NCBI RefSeq assembly: GCF_021462225.1
Contig: NC_061800.1
Coordinates: forward strand, 5,900,501-5,964,500
DNA length: 64,000 bases
Direction: 5' to 3'
Origin: Girardinichthys multiradiatus
Taxonomy: Eukaryota; Chordata; Actinopteri; Cyprinodontiformes; Goodeidae
In this document: positions 34,001 to 49,000 of the stretch, in pieces
Layout: every line of letters starts with the position of its first letter
Numbering within the stretch: the stretch's first letter is position 1
Translations under genes and position numbers: made by a program
The notes under the pieces: model-generated
The model's database searches: none
Told to the model about the DNA's origin: nothing
What the model saw: only the letters and a program-made list of their open reading frames with translations

Positions 34001-37000
34001 AAGCAACTGGGATGGAATTGATATCACCAGTGACAAGCACATATCTCCCCCCTGAATCTGCAGACATGGAGTCAAAGATGAATGGAATGGATTTGCAGAT
34101 AAGGATTGCAACCCCTCTAGCTTTGGAAGAAAAATTTGACCGGTAAACCTGTGACACCTACGAAGATCTCACCCGTCTCTGCTCAGTTGGCTGAATATGA
34201 GTCTTCTGAAGAAAGACAATATCGGATGAAAGTGATTTTAAATGTGAAAACCCCTGTGCTCTTTTAAGCGCTTTACCAAGGCCTCTACAGTTCCAGGAGA
34301 CTAAATTAATAGGACTCATGCCCGGCTTAGAAGTATTATTATCCTGCATTCATCATAACGTAAAAACGGCAGCTGACAAGATAAACACAACAGAACACAG
34401 GAGGTTTAACAACAAAACGAACACAAAATCCCCAAAACTCACCCCTGCCGCAACAAGAACTGAGCGGCATATCCCTCAATCTAGAGTGGAGGCTGCCCGA
34501 TAATAGAGAGAGAAAACCCTGAGTGAGTAGCCTAAACCCAGAGAGCCATGTTTACCTCCAGTAAAACTAGATAAATGTGAATGTGCACCAAGGCTTAATT
34601 GAACTTGCAGACTAACATTCGCGTAGAATGCTTAATAAAGTCACTCGATACGAGTCAGTGAATTGGCAAACCGTTCTGCATCGGTCGGTGAAGTGAAGGT
34701 TTTCACAGTGTCATTTAAAGACACTTGCAGCTTGGCAGGAAAGCGCAGAGAGCACTTGGCTCCAGCTTCCACCAGCCTTTTTTCTCACGGTGTTGAATGC
34801 CTGGCGCTGCGCAGAAACCTCCGCCGTGTAGTCTGAAAATATGAAGACTTTCTGACCGTGGTGCAGCAGCGGGGCTTGCTGTCGGCTCAGCCGCAGAATA
34901 TTCATCACGTCGCGGTCATTGGGCACTCTGGCGATGATGATCCGAGGTCGTTCATTGGAAAGTGGCTTGGGTCTCGCGGCACGGTGCGCCCTATCCATTT
35001 TTACGGGCTTGGGAAAGTTGTCCTCTCCCAGCAGCTCCGAGGTGAATTTTGAAACAAACTCTGCAGGACGGCCACCCTCTTCACCTTCCTTGACGCCAAC
35101 AATCCAAATGTTTTGTCTGCGCGAGCGCCCTTCCAAGTCATACACCTTTGTTTTCAGAAGCCCGTTAGTCGCCGCTAGTTTGCTGCAAGTTGCCTCCAGC
35201 GCCGAAACACGGGCATGGGTAGAAGATAGAGCTGCGTCTATGTCGTCTAAACGGTGCTAGACCTCACTGTGCTCTGTCTGCAGGGTTGTTAAACGAGCTT
35301 CAATGGAGTCCAGGCGTCCTTCCAGTGATTTCTTGAGAGAATCCACTTAGATGTAGACTTTAGAAAGATCATCTTTGTGGCTATTGACGGCGGCTAATAT
35401 AGTCTCGTTGCTAACAGCACAGCCCGTCTGAGAGGTCGACTTCTGGGCTTCGTATTTCCTTGGCATAATGTGAAATGCCAAAACTGAAATATACTGAAGA
35501 AACGGGTGCCTACTACTCCTCCAGCAAAAAAATTAATAACTTTGGTGCAGTAAATAAATATTAAATGGAGGCAGTGACACGTAGCTCCAGAAAACACGGC
35601 TATTCCATTACTACATGCTAGAGCCCCCATGAGAGGTCTCTTTCATTAGGTATTGCAAAAAGGAGTAATACATGTTTTACGGTACCACAGTTGAGAACAG
35701 GGTGAGGTAAAGACGGTTTAGGATAGAGAAATGCTGAAAAAGAAAAATCAACCAACTCTGCTGTTTGGATTTTATCTTCCTGAACTCTAAAGCTCTTTGG
35801 TAAAACAACAATGGCCTTTGTTAATGACTCCAAAGCTGCTGAATGTTATTGGTGATGGAAAATTTAGCTGCTGACACATACTGTAAATGTTCATGGATAG
35901 TATGTAAGAGGCAATAGAGATGCTTGCACATCGCCTACTGTTCTGTTAGGCCAGTGACTGGCAAACAGCTGTAAGGCAACATCCTGAGAGGGACATTACC
36001 ACCCTCAGGGAAAAGGAGCAATCACGGCGCTGCAGTTTGTCCTCATTCACTCCCGGGTTCATTTCCCAAGGTCACTGGATCAAAATCATTTTTTTTTCTA
36101 AACAGATGGAAATCCTTCAGCTTAAGAATTCTAACAAACATGTATCAGACAATATCTGAATAACTGTTTTAAAATAAAAACTTTGCTTTTCCAGCATCTT
36201 CTTCTCATGTTAGTGCTCATGAGTTGTCTCTGTGCAGAGAGGAAAAGAGATATTTATTTCAGTCAACTGATTTCCAAAGACAAAGACATGCCCAGTTCAT
36301 GAGATGGAAGTTCCACTGCCGCTTTTTCCTCCGTTTGATTGTAGTAGTCAGATTGTATTGCTTTATTCAGACATCCAGCTGTTCTCAAGTCGTCTATTTT
36401 ACACCTTCAAAAATCTTGTTTTGATCAGGTCTGGCCCAATATGTAGGCGATATTTGTGCCTTTTTAGGGCCCCCTGCTGGCCTGGCAAATCCAGAAGACC
36501 TTTTTAAAAAAAAAAAAAAAAAACAACAAAAAAATAATTTGCTTTCTGTGTTTGTATTGAGTGAAAATAAAAATGCATACATCAAGCTGGATATTGTAAA
36601 TGGCAAATGGTAAATGGACTGAATTTATATAGCGCCTTTCCAGTCATACAGACCACTCAATGCGCTTTACGCTAGAGCCACATTCACCCAATCGCACTCA
36701 CTAACGCTCACACATTCATACACCGATACGCAGATTGGTAGGCAACTTGAGGTTAAGTGCCTTGCCCTGGGGCACATCAACATATGGCAGGAGGAAGCTG
36801 GAATCAAACCCACAACCTTCTGATTGCAAGACGACTACTCTTCCAATTGTAAAGCAATCTAAAGTGCCCGAACAACAGTTGGTGGTTTATTTTACTTTTT
36901 AATACAGATTACACATTTTACAAAGATGGTATGATTATTGGAATTTTATGAAAATTTCTAATGGTATGAAAAACTTTTTGGGACGCTTAAGACAGGTTAT

Positions 37001-40000
37001 TTAGTAATATTGTAACACATTAATAATCCCCAGGCTAGTTTACTTATTAAAAAGATTTTCTTCTAGTATTATTCCCTCCTAAATTAGAATGTTATGGTTG
37101 ACACAGATAAATAATAGAGTGAACTTACAAAATATATCAATATTTCACACTGCCAACTTCATAGAGTGTCTTTGAGTGGACTGCAAGTCACAGCATCATG
37201 TTGCACTACTTTTTGATTTCAGATTTTATTTTAATTAAGGCACTGCCACCAACCTTCACTAACAGCTGGTTTCCAAGAACCAATGAGCCATTTTCTAAAT
37301 AAAAAAAAGAAAATACAGTAAAAGAAAATACAGTAAAACCCCATAAAAGCTTGCTGTCAGTACATACTTATCATAACTTGTTACAATAAATTAAAAAGGG
37401 GTATTACAAATCCTCAGGGAAAAGTTTTAATGTGAACCTTTTAATGATTTGCATATGTATTTATTTGTTTATTTATGTATTTATGTTTTAGTGACAACAG
37501 TTGAATAAAGTCTCATTGGGAAAAATAGACAGTTTATTTTTTCTCAATCAACAGAATGTGAAAAATAATCTTTTTTTGTCTCAAGAATGGAAAGGCAAGT
37601 GGAAAAAAATTATTTCTGTCTTCTCATTTTACTAATGTGTAATACCTCTTCTGGTCACAAAAGGGGTGGCGCAACCAGCAAGCCAGTCAGGTAGGTGAAG
37701 GTGAGTGCAGGAAGTAATGTTTTGTTTATTAACCCATTCAATTTATTACACCGTCCCCCAGCTTTAGAACCTCTTCAAAGTGCCTGGTTACATTTTATTT
37801 TTCATGCAAATGTACTGACATCAGCATGGAAATTACTCTATGCTTCAGAAACCTCCCCCAGTATCAAAAAGGATTTGCTGAAAGACTTCATCTGATTAAG
37901 GGGTCAGTTCCTTCTATGGAAATGATGGACACAGCAAAGCGGTAAGCAAACTTTATTTTAGACATTAATTTATTGCGCTAGATAATTGTATATTTGTCAT
38001 CAAACTACCAAAACGGCCAAACGGGGCAGAGTGGAATGCTCCTGACCCTGAGAGGGGCGGGCTGTGAGGTCTTTCAGTAACATTTAAAGAGACCGCACCA
38101 AAACGAGTTGCTCTCAGGTACTCAGGTAAAAGAGGAGCTTGTGGAGCTACAATTACAAGGAATTCAGACCAAAGCATTGCAGTTCCACTTTAAATAGACC
38201 ACAACTGAATGAGTTAAATATGGAAATGAAGTACCGTAAATTACGGATTATAAGGCGCTACTTTTTTCCCGCACTTTGAACACTGCGGCCTATACAACGG
38301 TGCGGCTAATGCATGTTTTTTTCATGCCGCCAAAAACATTTTGCCTGGTAACAGTGGACCAATCAAATTGATGAGTAGTTCAAAGAGGTCCAATGAACTT
38401 GTGCGATAAATCAAGAGCACTTTCACAAGTTAAAAGTAAAAAATTCCTCACGTGTATTATTATCTTTCTGTGTAAATCATATTACAATGTGGGACACCCG
38501 CGGCTTAACATCCGGTGCGGCCTGTACAGTACAAACTTGGTTTTCTTTCTAAAATTAGAGCATGCGGCTTTTAATCAGGTGCGCTTTGTAGTCTGGAATT
38601 CACGTGATTTAAATGTATGATATGTCCCTTTTAAAACATCATATATGTAGTCAGTCCTTTAAAAATGATTCTTCTTTTAAATTCACCAAGGTGGTTTCGG
38701 AGACGCAAAAGACCACATCTCACCCAGGCTTCAGTGGAATTTAGAGCTCGCCCCATGGAGAACCGCTTGATCTGCACTTCATTTTACTGCTACTTGTTTG
38801 ATGTCTATACTTGGTACATGTGTGATATAGGGCTCTGTGATTGCTAATTACAGGTAGCTGAATATAAAAACAACTTCTGTGCATGATATTGGACATAGTT
38901 ATGTTATCTGTTAATCGAATGGTCCTGAGTGCTGTCGTGCTGCAAAACTTACTTTGAAGGACAATGTCTGTCTCTGCTGACAGCACGTTTTAAGGCCATT
39001 TGCAAGATACAGTAAGAAAGAGCAGTCATGGTGGGCAACTGTCAGTTGTTCTACAAATATCCTTGAACAATGCTGTAGTTAATTTTTTTTTCCCACTAGC
39101 CTTTCAGGGCTTCCGTATCTATTTGTGCTGCTCAAACCTTTATTTGTCCTACCCTTTAATTCTTTTATTCATCATCGATACATAAACATGGTTTTTAGAT
39201 AGATCATTTTTTATCAATAGAGTGATGTCAAAAATAAAAGAAACGTATTGTTGTCTATAAGGGGAAACTGTAATTCTGAAGCCATTTGACAGACAAAGCT
39301 TCTGCAGCTTTTGGATAAAAAGAAATCTGACAAAGACTCATGGGGGTTGTGCAAGAGAAGAGCAAAGAAAAGAGAGGAAAATGAAAAAAAGAAAACTGAG
39401 CTAAGAGGAAGCAAAAATTATGGAAGAAGACAGGGAAGGGACTGCAGATGGGTGATGGAGTGTGGAGGTGGACTGAAAGGAGGGTAAATGAGAGGAAGCA
39501 GGGGAAGAAACTGCAGAAGGGCACCATGTGGAGGTGACTGCACACTTGCACAAGTGAACCAAGGAGCGAAAGATGGGGGGTGTGGGAAAGAGATAAAGCA
39601 GGGGAGCATCCCTCTGAACACCTCCACATTTTCCTGCCCCTCCAGCTCTTAATTTGGCGTGTTGTGAGGTGTGAGGGTCTCTTCATAATCTCCGTCCGCC
39701 ACACTGTCTTTTTCACGTCGCTCAAATTTCTGCTCCTCTGCTACTCCCCCCCAATGTTGTCTTTTCAGGGAGATGATGGGTGGCAGCGGAGTAGAGAACA
39801 ACAGCAGCTGCAGAGAAGCTTTTGCTCTTAATAACAATGAAATGTTAAACTGAGTTGGAGATGAACACTTGGAAGTGACATTTTCACGGGTGCGTCTGTC
39901 TTTTTGGGAAGTGTAGGTGAAAGCTTTTCTAAGAAGTTCATTTTGTCAGTGTCAGTGGCTTCTGGTCATAATGCACATTACGACTGTCAGTTTTTTTGCT

Positions 40001-43000
40001 TCTGCTTTTGACTTTTCAAGTGTAATTTCACATCCACTTTTTCACACCTACTGCTGTTGAATTGAGCATAATATAAACCAGCGGAGGGAAATGTCCACAC
40101 TGGGAAACGCATATTCAGTCTTACACAGACACATCTTTTCTCATGGATCAGTCCAAAAATATTGTGCATCTTAGCCAAGGAAGGGGTGTAAAAGAACATA
40201 AGGTCAGTGATTGTATTTGTGTCACATGCTGTTAATTCAGCTTTAAGTAATGCAAACTGTCATACTTGTTTTGATTTAGTGTGATGGTCAAAGTAAAGGT
40301 CAATTTAGGCACAAATTGACAGGCTGCTGGAGGTGTTATATCACAATCCCTGCTTCTGGTCCACCGGTATTTAGTTCAATATTCAGAACATATCAGCCCA
40401 GGTGTTGATTGGACCAACTCGGATGGAAGCTATTCTGACTTTAAACAGCTACGATTGTTCCTAAAATGATTCAGCCTCGATTGCAAATCAGTTTTCTTTG
40501 TGCCAAAACATACAAACAGGCATCTGTTTACAATACAGTTAAACAAGAACAATTTAAAGATAAACACAACCAATATTACAAGCGGTTTCTCTAAACTATT
40601 CACAAAATGACACTTTTAAATGCTTCTGCTGTCTCAACATAATTCAACCCCTTCAGTTCTTTGTGGACAAAGAGTAGCGATTGTGTTGTTGACTAAGCAA
40701 ATGTTTCAGTTTTTAAATCATACATCTCATATTTTAATCTTCTCGTCAGAAATGTCTTTTTTAGTACAGCTTGGTGTGATTTCTGTGAGTAAGTGTGTAC
40801 ATCTAAAAGGCAAGTGTATTTGTTCACAGTGGAAGCTGGTAGGGGTTCTCTGTTGTTTTTGTTCTAGTCTTTTTCTCCTGTTTTGTGGTTAGAGAGCGCT
40901 TGTAGATAGAGCTGTCTTTTATTTCAAGGTTAGAAGAGTGTGTTTTGTTTAGCTTATAGCTTTCTGTGTTGCTTCTAGAAGTCTTGTATTTGGTTGATTT
41001 GCCTTAACTGAAATATGTGTTTTCTACAGACATTAACTTCTCAGTGGTTTATGGTGCTTCTTGTGTAACACTATGCCAGACCACATCTTTGCTGTTTAGA
41101 GGGTTGTAACAATGTTTTCACTTTAGAAGCACACATGTTATGTTTTATTATGTCTTAATGTGGTAGATCAACACAAACTAGTGGAGATTTGTGGAGTGGA
41201 AAGCAAATAATACCTAATTTAAGCAATGTTTAAATCTGAAGTGATTAACACCATTAATCTTTTGCTGACTTTGTACATCTGGAGACTAAAATGTTTGCCT
41301 ATCATTCTTTGCTAAATAGCTTGAACTAGTCAGACTAGATGGACAGCATCTGGGAACATATTTTTCATATCATAATTTTCAAGTCTTGCCAAATATTCCC
41401 AATTGGATTTACATTGGGACATTGACTGGACCATTCCAACACCTAAATATACTTTGTTCTAAACCATTTCACTGTAGTTCTGGCTTTATGTTTGACGCTC
41501 TTGTCCTGGAATTTCAACCCAAGTCTCAGTTTTTTGCAGCCTCTAACAAGGTGCTCCTTGGCCTTCATGATCTCTAATAAACATTTGAGTGCTTCACAGA
41601 ACAGCTCAATTTATAATGTGCTAAGTTACACACAGGTAGACTCTACTTAATAATTAGGTGACTTGTGAAGACAGTTGGCTGCACTGGATTTTATTTAGTG
41701 GTATCAGAGTAAATGAGGCTGCAATACAACTGAAAAACAAATCTGATTATTATATGCAATAAAATCTTTAAAACCGTCTATCCTTTTTGTTCCACTTCAT
41801 GCTTATGCTGTACTCTTGTCGTTCTGCCTGTGGTTGTAATGTGACGAAATCTTTACAGGTTCAGCAGGTTGCAATTTTGTATGTAGTTAAGGAGTTTGCC
41901 TTCATAGTGCAAAATCTGGTGGGGAAAGTATCTGAATTAATCCAAAAAACTAATTTAGAAGTGTTCATATGCAAAGTCACAGAAAATTGTGTTATTTGGT
42001 GTGGATAAATGGCATATTTTAAACTTTGCACCTGACACGGCTGTGATAGTTGAGTGTTTTTTTATTTTTGCGGCAAGGCAGGAGCAAGAAATGTGCCAGG
42101 CAACTGATTTCCTGTTTATGTAGATTCACATGGAAGAGAAAAAAAAACGTAATATATGTCATATGGAAAATTTTGACCCTGCCCATCAATTTCTTGATGC
42201 TGAGCATCTAAGGAAACAAACTCTCTTCTTATTTTTAAAACTGGTCCTGATGAGTGGCTCTCCAGACCTTCTGAAGGTATTCTGTGATTATTTTAAGGTG
42301 TTTGCTTTGGGACTTGTTTCTGATCATGTTTACGTTTTCCAGGTGGCACTTTAGTTTCCTACTTATTCTTGTATTCTGTTCATGATGCATTCTAGTTTAT
42401 GTTCTGTAAGAGTTTCCTTGGTTAAGATTGTTTTCCTGCATCTCACATTCTTGTTACCACTCTCTGTTAAATTGAAGCCGTCTACCTGGCCACTCTATCA
42501 TAAAGGCCTGATTGGTGGGGTGCGTCACAATAGTTGACCTCCTGAATGATTCTCTTGTCTCCACAGAGGAACAATGGTGCTCCACCTTAAGGAACATTGG
42601 GTTCCTGGTCACCTCTCTGACCAAGGCCCCAGCACTGATTACTTAGTTTGGTCATGTGACCAGTTCTAGACAAAGGTCCTGTTGGTTCCAAACTTCTCCC
42701 ATTCTCAAATAAAGGAGACCACCAAGTTTTTCATGATGTTCAGTGCTGCAGAAATGTTTTTGTATCCTTCCCCATGTTTGTGTATTAACACAATCCAGTT
42801 TTGGAACTCAACTGACTACATTTCTCCTTAATTGCTCCTTAAATAAACAAATGTGTTCTATTCCAAATCATGTTCAGTCAAATGAATTTACCACAAGTAG
42901 AATCCATTTGAGTTTCAGAAAGATCAGTGGAAATCAGATTCAAATTAGCTAAATTTTGAGTTACATGGCAAAGGCTGTGAAAACACATTCTGCATAAGGA

Positions 43001-46000
43001 GAAAAATAATGAGAAAGCTGTTAAACTTTATTTCCAGATTTTAATTGGTGGAAATAATTAATTTCACTCATTAAATGTTGAAATTGTACGTCCTAACTAA
43101 CGTCATGGTTACGTCATAGCCAACTGGCAGGAAACAATTTTGCCTCTAACTGGTGGATATGTGTGGCTGATGATATATTGATATTTGAAGGTAAACAAAC
43201 TGTTGCTGATAATTTTCAGCCACCACTAATGTAAGTTGTGCCATTGCACTGAAACGTTCAGACAAGGATTACTGGAGGAAGGAAAGAGTCAATGGGTTTT
43301 TGTTATATATGAAGAAAGTGGATCCTTTCTGGAAGAACAGCCTGTTCACAGGGCTCAGCAAGCCAATGGCTTCATGGGCTCTGCTGTTCTCTAATAATAT
43401 TGATGGTGTTTTAATAATGGAACATCTATTTATTATTAAAACCTGCACCACACCGCCTACTGTCTGTTGATGTGTGTGTGTTGTGATCAAGATCAAATAA
43501 AGGCTGAGGGCCTGGCATTTCGAGAAAGCTCATTCATTACATACACACACCCACACAAACACACGCGGACACACACAGAAATGCAAGTCCACATCATTAA
43601 TCCAATACATGTTGACCTTTGTATAAACATGTACACCTGTCCCTGCCACGGATGCATAAGAAAGCCTGTCACCTTCTCCCTTATCTTCAGTATGCTGCTT
43701 CAGTTTGCTACACATTTTCACATCCCTGGCCCAGAGAAGCTGCTTCCTGGATTAGAGTTACAAAAGCTTTGAGGCACATCCCAACAAAATTAGATTTCCA
43801 CCTGTGTGTGCCAGCTAATGAAATGATTGTTTTGACGGGGGCAATAGTTTGTCTGAACATAGGGCTTTCAATTGAATTACTTACAGTGAGACAATATTAC
43901 TGTTCATTTTACATGACACACCAAATCTTGGCAAAAGGACAGTTTTCTTCAATAATTTTGTAGAGACATACTTCTTACTGGTTGATTTCCAGTTTTTGTA
44001 AACTGACCTGCTCATACCGACTTTAGCCAGTTCCAAATTCTCTAAGTTTTGCAAATGTTTTTTTTCCACCCATGTAAGCAGTCCTTATTAATTTAAATTA
44101 TGAGATGAGGTAACATCACAGCTTTGTGTGAAAGAGAGCAGTCAATTCTTTGAAGAGTTTAAAACAAAGAAAAATGAGTAACTAGGCAACACCTCTAATT
44201 TTCTAAAGGTTCCTAACATTTTCAACTCTAGAATGTCCCATAAAAGATAGAGGTTCAAAGCTCAAACCAATAAAACCAAGCGATTTGATTATTATACATC
44301 CAACCTTCCTGGTAGGTGCACTCCTACGCTAATTTGACAAAGTGTCATCAAGGCTGGTATGAGTTGTCGTCCTAAAGCAAATGGCTTCTTTTAGTATCTG
44401 AAATCAAAATGACAAAAATCTGCCAACAAAATTCTGAAGTGTAGCTCTGTTGTAGCAGCTTTAATGACCAGCTGTCATGCTTCTGTACAAAATAGTTTCC
44501 TTCAAATAATGCCTTTTGTACTTCCTATCAGTAAGCTAGTTCACCTTACTGCTAATGAACTAGCTAACATGAAGGATAACTTTCATAGTGTCGCTTACCG
44601 CCACCCAAACCGAGATCTGAAAATCTAATTTTTGACTTTCTGATAGATCACATCCGGTAAAACTTAAAATTATCTGATTGTGGTCACCAGCAAATTTCTC
44701 ATTGCATCTTTATTAGAGGGGGCTTGTACACATGGAGCTGGGGGTTTTAATCAGGTGTAAATTAAATAAATCATTCAGGAGAAGAATTATTCCATCCTTC
44801 AGGCTTGTTTTCAACTAAATGTTACACGTGAACCAAGGTCTCAGCCTTTTTCTCCAAATTTTAGCAGGTGTCACTTTGGCCAATTCTTTGGGTCCAAAGT
44901 GACCTAAAACTTTACAGTTTTAAGGCCCATCTATAATCAATGATTTCTAATGGATTCTAGTTATTGCAGTGGCCAGTTTGTAGAATACTTTTAAGAGTAT
45001 ACTCTTGATTTTAACCTATTTTCACCCAATTGGTCACAGCGCAGGTTCATTCAGAATTTGTCCCATTCTTTCCTTAGGAAAGTTTTTTTTTTTTTTACAA
45101 AAAAAGGGTTGTTCGGAACAGAGGCTTTTTTTTGTGGTGGTTTAGGATCCAACACAGGGTAGTGCAGGAATCCACTCAAAAGACTGAACTTACAGAATGA
45201 CACAACACAAAAGAGATGAGATATGGCTTGATTTCAAGATTTTGAGAATCTTTCAACCTTTTTTATTCCAACTGCCTGTACAGTCACAGAATCAGTGTAG
45301 ACATTTAATCTTTTTTGTTTGTACCGGAGACATTTTAGGATTAGTTTGCACATAAATAATAATGGGTTGGTGTAGGTTGTTGAGGAGGGGCTTAAAGGTG
45401 AAAGTTATATTCAACAGGTACTTTTGAACGGAAGACAATTTTGGCTAACAGAAAACCTTTTGTAGCATTTGTGTGGAGTGTAGAGATTAGCTTTATGGTG
45501 AATGGGTCAATTAATGCACATAATAGGATAAACAAGCAAGTGCAAACAAGAAATCATCTGTACAAAAACATCAGTAAAATGTGTATTGTATAAACAGGTT
45601 CCTCACATTGTCTACCAGGGTTTTGATAAAACTGCAACTTTCCTGCTCTGCAATAGCAAGTTGTTACAACAGCAGTACTACCTATGTTTCCAATTTTGTC
45701 CAATTTAAGAAGGGAGAAATAAAAAAACCTTGAAGTTATGCTGTTGGATAACACTCAGAAGCGTCTTTATTCCTTCTCCAAAAGAATGTTGAGGCGTTTT
45801 CTGGGGTATAATCGAGATTGTAAGCAGAATTCAGTCTTAGTCAAACTTTAGGCCCATCCACCAATGAAAATTGGCTTCAATCTAAAAGATAACATTAACC
45901 TGGTTTATCCACTTCAAACCCAGGTTTGATGTGTGTTGGGTATCATAGTCTTGTTGGAACACCCAACCATGACTACTTTTTAACCACCTAGTTGTTGATT

Positions 46001-49000
46001 TGAAGTGAAGTTGAAGAATTTGGAGGTAGATTTTCTGTTCTTCCATTTTGTTCAACACCCCAGTAATGCTGGCAGTTAAAAAGCGCCAAAGCTTGATACC
46101 ACCACCACAGTTCTTAACAGCTGAGGTAGTGCTCTTAGGTTTCAAGGCTTCACATTCACTCGGCCAAAAATGCCTCTGGTTGTTGTGACCGAATCACCTA
46201 AATGTTGACTTTTCCGACCATATACATTTCCGAAGAAGGCATATGTACATGTGGGCACATTTTAGCTATGCTTGAAGGTGTACATTTTTAGAGCAGGTGC
46301 TTTTTTTTGACACCCCCTCAGTCCATGTTAAAGTTAAACTGGCTCCCTGCATCTTCTGGTTTATGATAGGCATGGGCCTTTGTGCTTTATTGGTTGTTTT
46401 TGAACATTTTAATGAATTTGCCTCCATCTGAGGGTGACAGTTTAGGCTAGATGTTGCGACTTGGGCTTACCTGGATGTTCCAGCAGGACACTTATCCCAA
46501 AAACTGATCAAAACTAGCTTTGGAATAAATAAGTAAAGCTAACATTATACTTCTGAAATGGCCCTGACATTAACTATACTGAAAATGTATGAACTATGCT
46601 TAATAACCAGGTGTAATCCATGAAACCAACCAATTTAAATAAGCTATAACATTTCTGAAAAGAAAAGTGGTCAAGTATCCATCCAGAATTACACCAGAAA
46701 CAGATTGATGGCAACCAAAGCATGTGGTTTCTGTGATGCTTGCTAGGGGCTTTTTATCTATATATTAGAGGGAAAGTCAGTCTAATTGTGATCCTGTGTG
46801 GATTAGTAGAAGTACAAAACAAATTTAAAGAATTTTGGATACAATTCTTGTTCTGAAAATCCATAGTAGTTGTTGTATGAACACAGGTACTATATGTGAA
46901 AGATGGAGGTGAGTCTTTCATAGCAGCGATGGTAATGTGTTGCAAAAAACAAAGGAACTAAAATAGGATATTGTAATGCCTCCATCTTTTTACCATTTAT
47001 ATTCCATGAAATATATGCCTTGTTGAGATGTTCTTCTGAATTTAACAGGTGTTCTTGCAGGATAAACACCAAGCCCCAACTCTCTCTGTTTGGATCAGCC
47101 TGGCTGATAACTTCTTTAAGCAGCAAACAGCAGCTCTTTAGCAGCTTGCTTTTAGTCCTATCCTCCCTGTTATCATACACAATAACCCTCCCTCTTCTCT
47201 TCCTCACTTCTTTGCTCTCCTTCATCTCCTAATGTTCATTAAAATACAGATAGAGTCGCTCTGCTTGGATAAAACCAAATGAGGTGTTGTAAAAATGATT
47301 CAAACTGAAATCATTGAACCAACAGTTCATTTTCATTTCTGAAATCTATACCTCATTCACAAAACCTTAGTCTCATTTAATTAGTAATTTAACACACATG
47401 ATGCTGGCTCTCATTGGATCACTCCTCAAATGAACAGGAAATATTAAGTATTAATAATACATTAAATATGAAACACTGTCCTAACTGGGCCAATGTAACT
47501 GAATGGTTTTCTATAATCTTTATTACATGTGAGTGTCATTATGTACCCAGCAATGGACTGATGTAGAATCATATGGCTTACTGTTTAAATTGGGTGTTTA
47601 GCCTTAGGATAAATATTTCTAAAGAAAGATCAAACTTTCTGCTACCTTTCTGTCCATCTAGGACGACAATATGCACAATCTACTCAGCTGCATTTATCTA
47701 CAGATATAATAAAGTGATGACCCCATTTGTTGGCAACCCTGGTAAAGATGTGCAAAAAGCACTGAAATAAATCAATCTTATACTACACAGTTACTGGTAC
47801 TGCTGCAACTGGAAATCTTCACTACAACCCATTCATTTACATTTGGTTTAGAGTCTTTAGGGACTTCTGTGAAAAACTATAAGGTCCTCCATCTAATGAT
47901 AAACCTTTTCACAGACTCACCCAGTATAGCCAGCACAGTGTTGTCTTTCAGCACCTCCATGGAGCCTGAGCAGACAAAGTAGATGGCCTGCAGGGCGTCC
48001 CCCTGCCGGATGAGGAACTCTGCAGGAGCGCAGAAGGAGGTCTTGATGATGAGGGAGAGGGAGCGCAGGCATCCTCTGCTGGCTGACTCGAACAGGGGCA
48101 GCTGCAGCAGCTCCTTATTCAGGTGCATGGCGATGTCGGCCCGCAGCTCATCTGGGAAGTCCTTTAGCAGCTGTGAAGCCAAAAAAAAGTTCCTATGTAA
48201 GAGTTGCACTGCCTCAAGAATTGACCAGAGGTTTTAGCTAAAATCTAATATCTACACAGTCTTTGTAAAAACATCTTTAATGATATTAAGACTCTAGAAA
48301 ACATGGCTGGGACACAGAAATCATAGGATGGCACCTTCATGTTGTAAAAAAATTACTCATGCTGGAGAATTGAATAAAAACTAAATACTAAAAAGAAACC
48401 TGTTACTTTATAAAAACCTTGCCTCAGGTTTGTGTATGCACTGTGAAGGAAAAAATCTCTTCACACGAAATACATCTGTGCAATTAAGCTCAGATGTCTA
48501 ATAGCGGTAACATTAATCCTTAAAGTTCCAATTAAGTGAATGCATCTAAAGGCAACCAATGAATCTGTTAACTTTACTTGATAAGCATATCTTCTTGTGT
48601 CTGAAGTTCCAGCCCTTATATTCAGTTGGCTGTTCAGATATGTGCAGAACCTTCATTTTTAAGCTCAACCTGGCCATATATGAAAAAGCAACTGACCCCT
48701 TGTTATGTCATGAATTAGTTTTGATTAAAAATATTTTTGGATTCAGTTTCACTAGCCAGATGCATGGCTGATCACTGCCAGACTAGTAGAAATAAGAAAT
48801 CACTTAAAAAACCCGTCAGACAACATGAAGTTGGCTAAAAGATCTCAGAAAGCAAATCACCATTGTGCAATCTAAAGAAGTTCAAGATCAGTCATGAAAG
48901 GCTCACACAGCAATTTCCAAGGTTTGGAACTCTAGTGAATCACAGTGAGAGCCATAATCCACAAATGGCAAAAACAATGATCAGTGGAGAACCTTCCCAG

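Larger units (their letters stand above)
30605..35640 (-). mobile_element. L1-like LINE, near full-length, mutated
   Basis: A ~5-kb non-LTR retrotransposon on the - strand with ORF1 (from 35466), APE endonuclease (34349-33723), reverse transcriptase (33134-31949) and a C-terminal region (31830-30703), ending in an A-rich tail (T-rich at 30612-30640 on the + strand). A possible short target duplication AGGTCT occurs at 30605 and about 35634, too short to be sure. It lies inside the large kcnh8 intron, in the same orientation as the gene. Multiple stops and frameshifts make it inactive. Recognised relatives are the fish L1/Swimmer-like group. Confidence 0.88.

Noticed and set aside
44870..44905. 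10-bp inverted repeat GTCACTTTGG...CCAAAGTGAC
   Set aside because: Short stem with 14-nt loop, no context suggesting function; plausible by chance in 64 kb.
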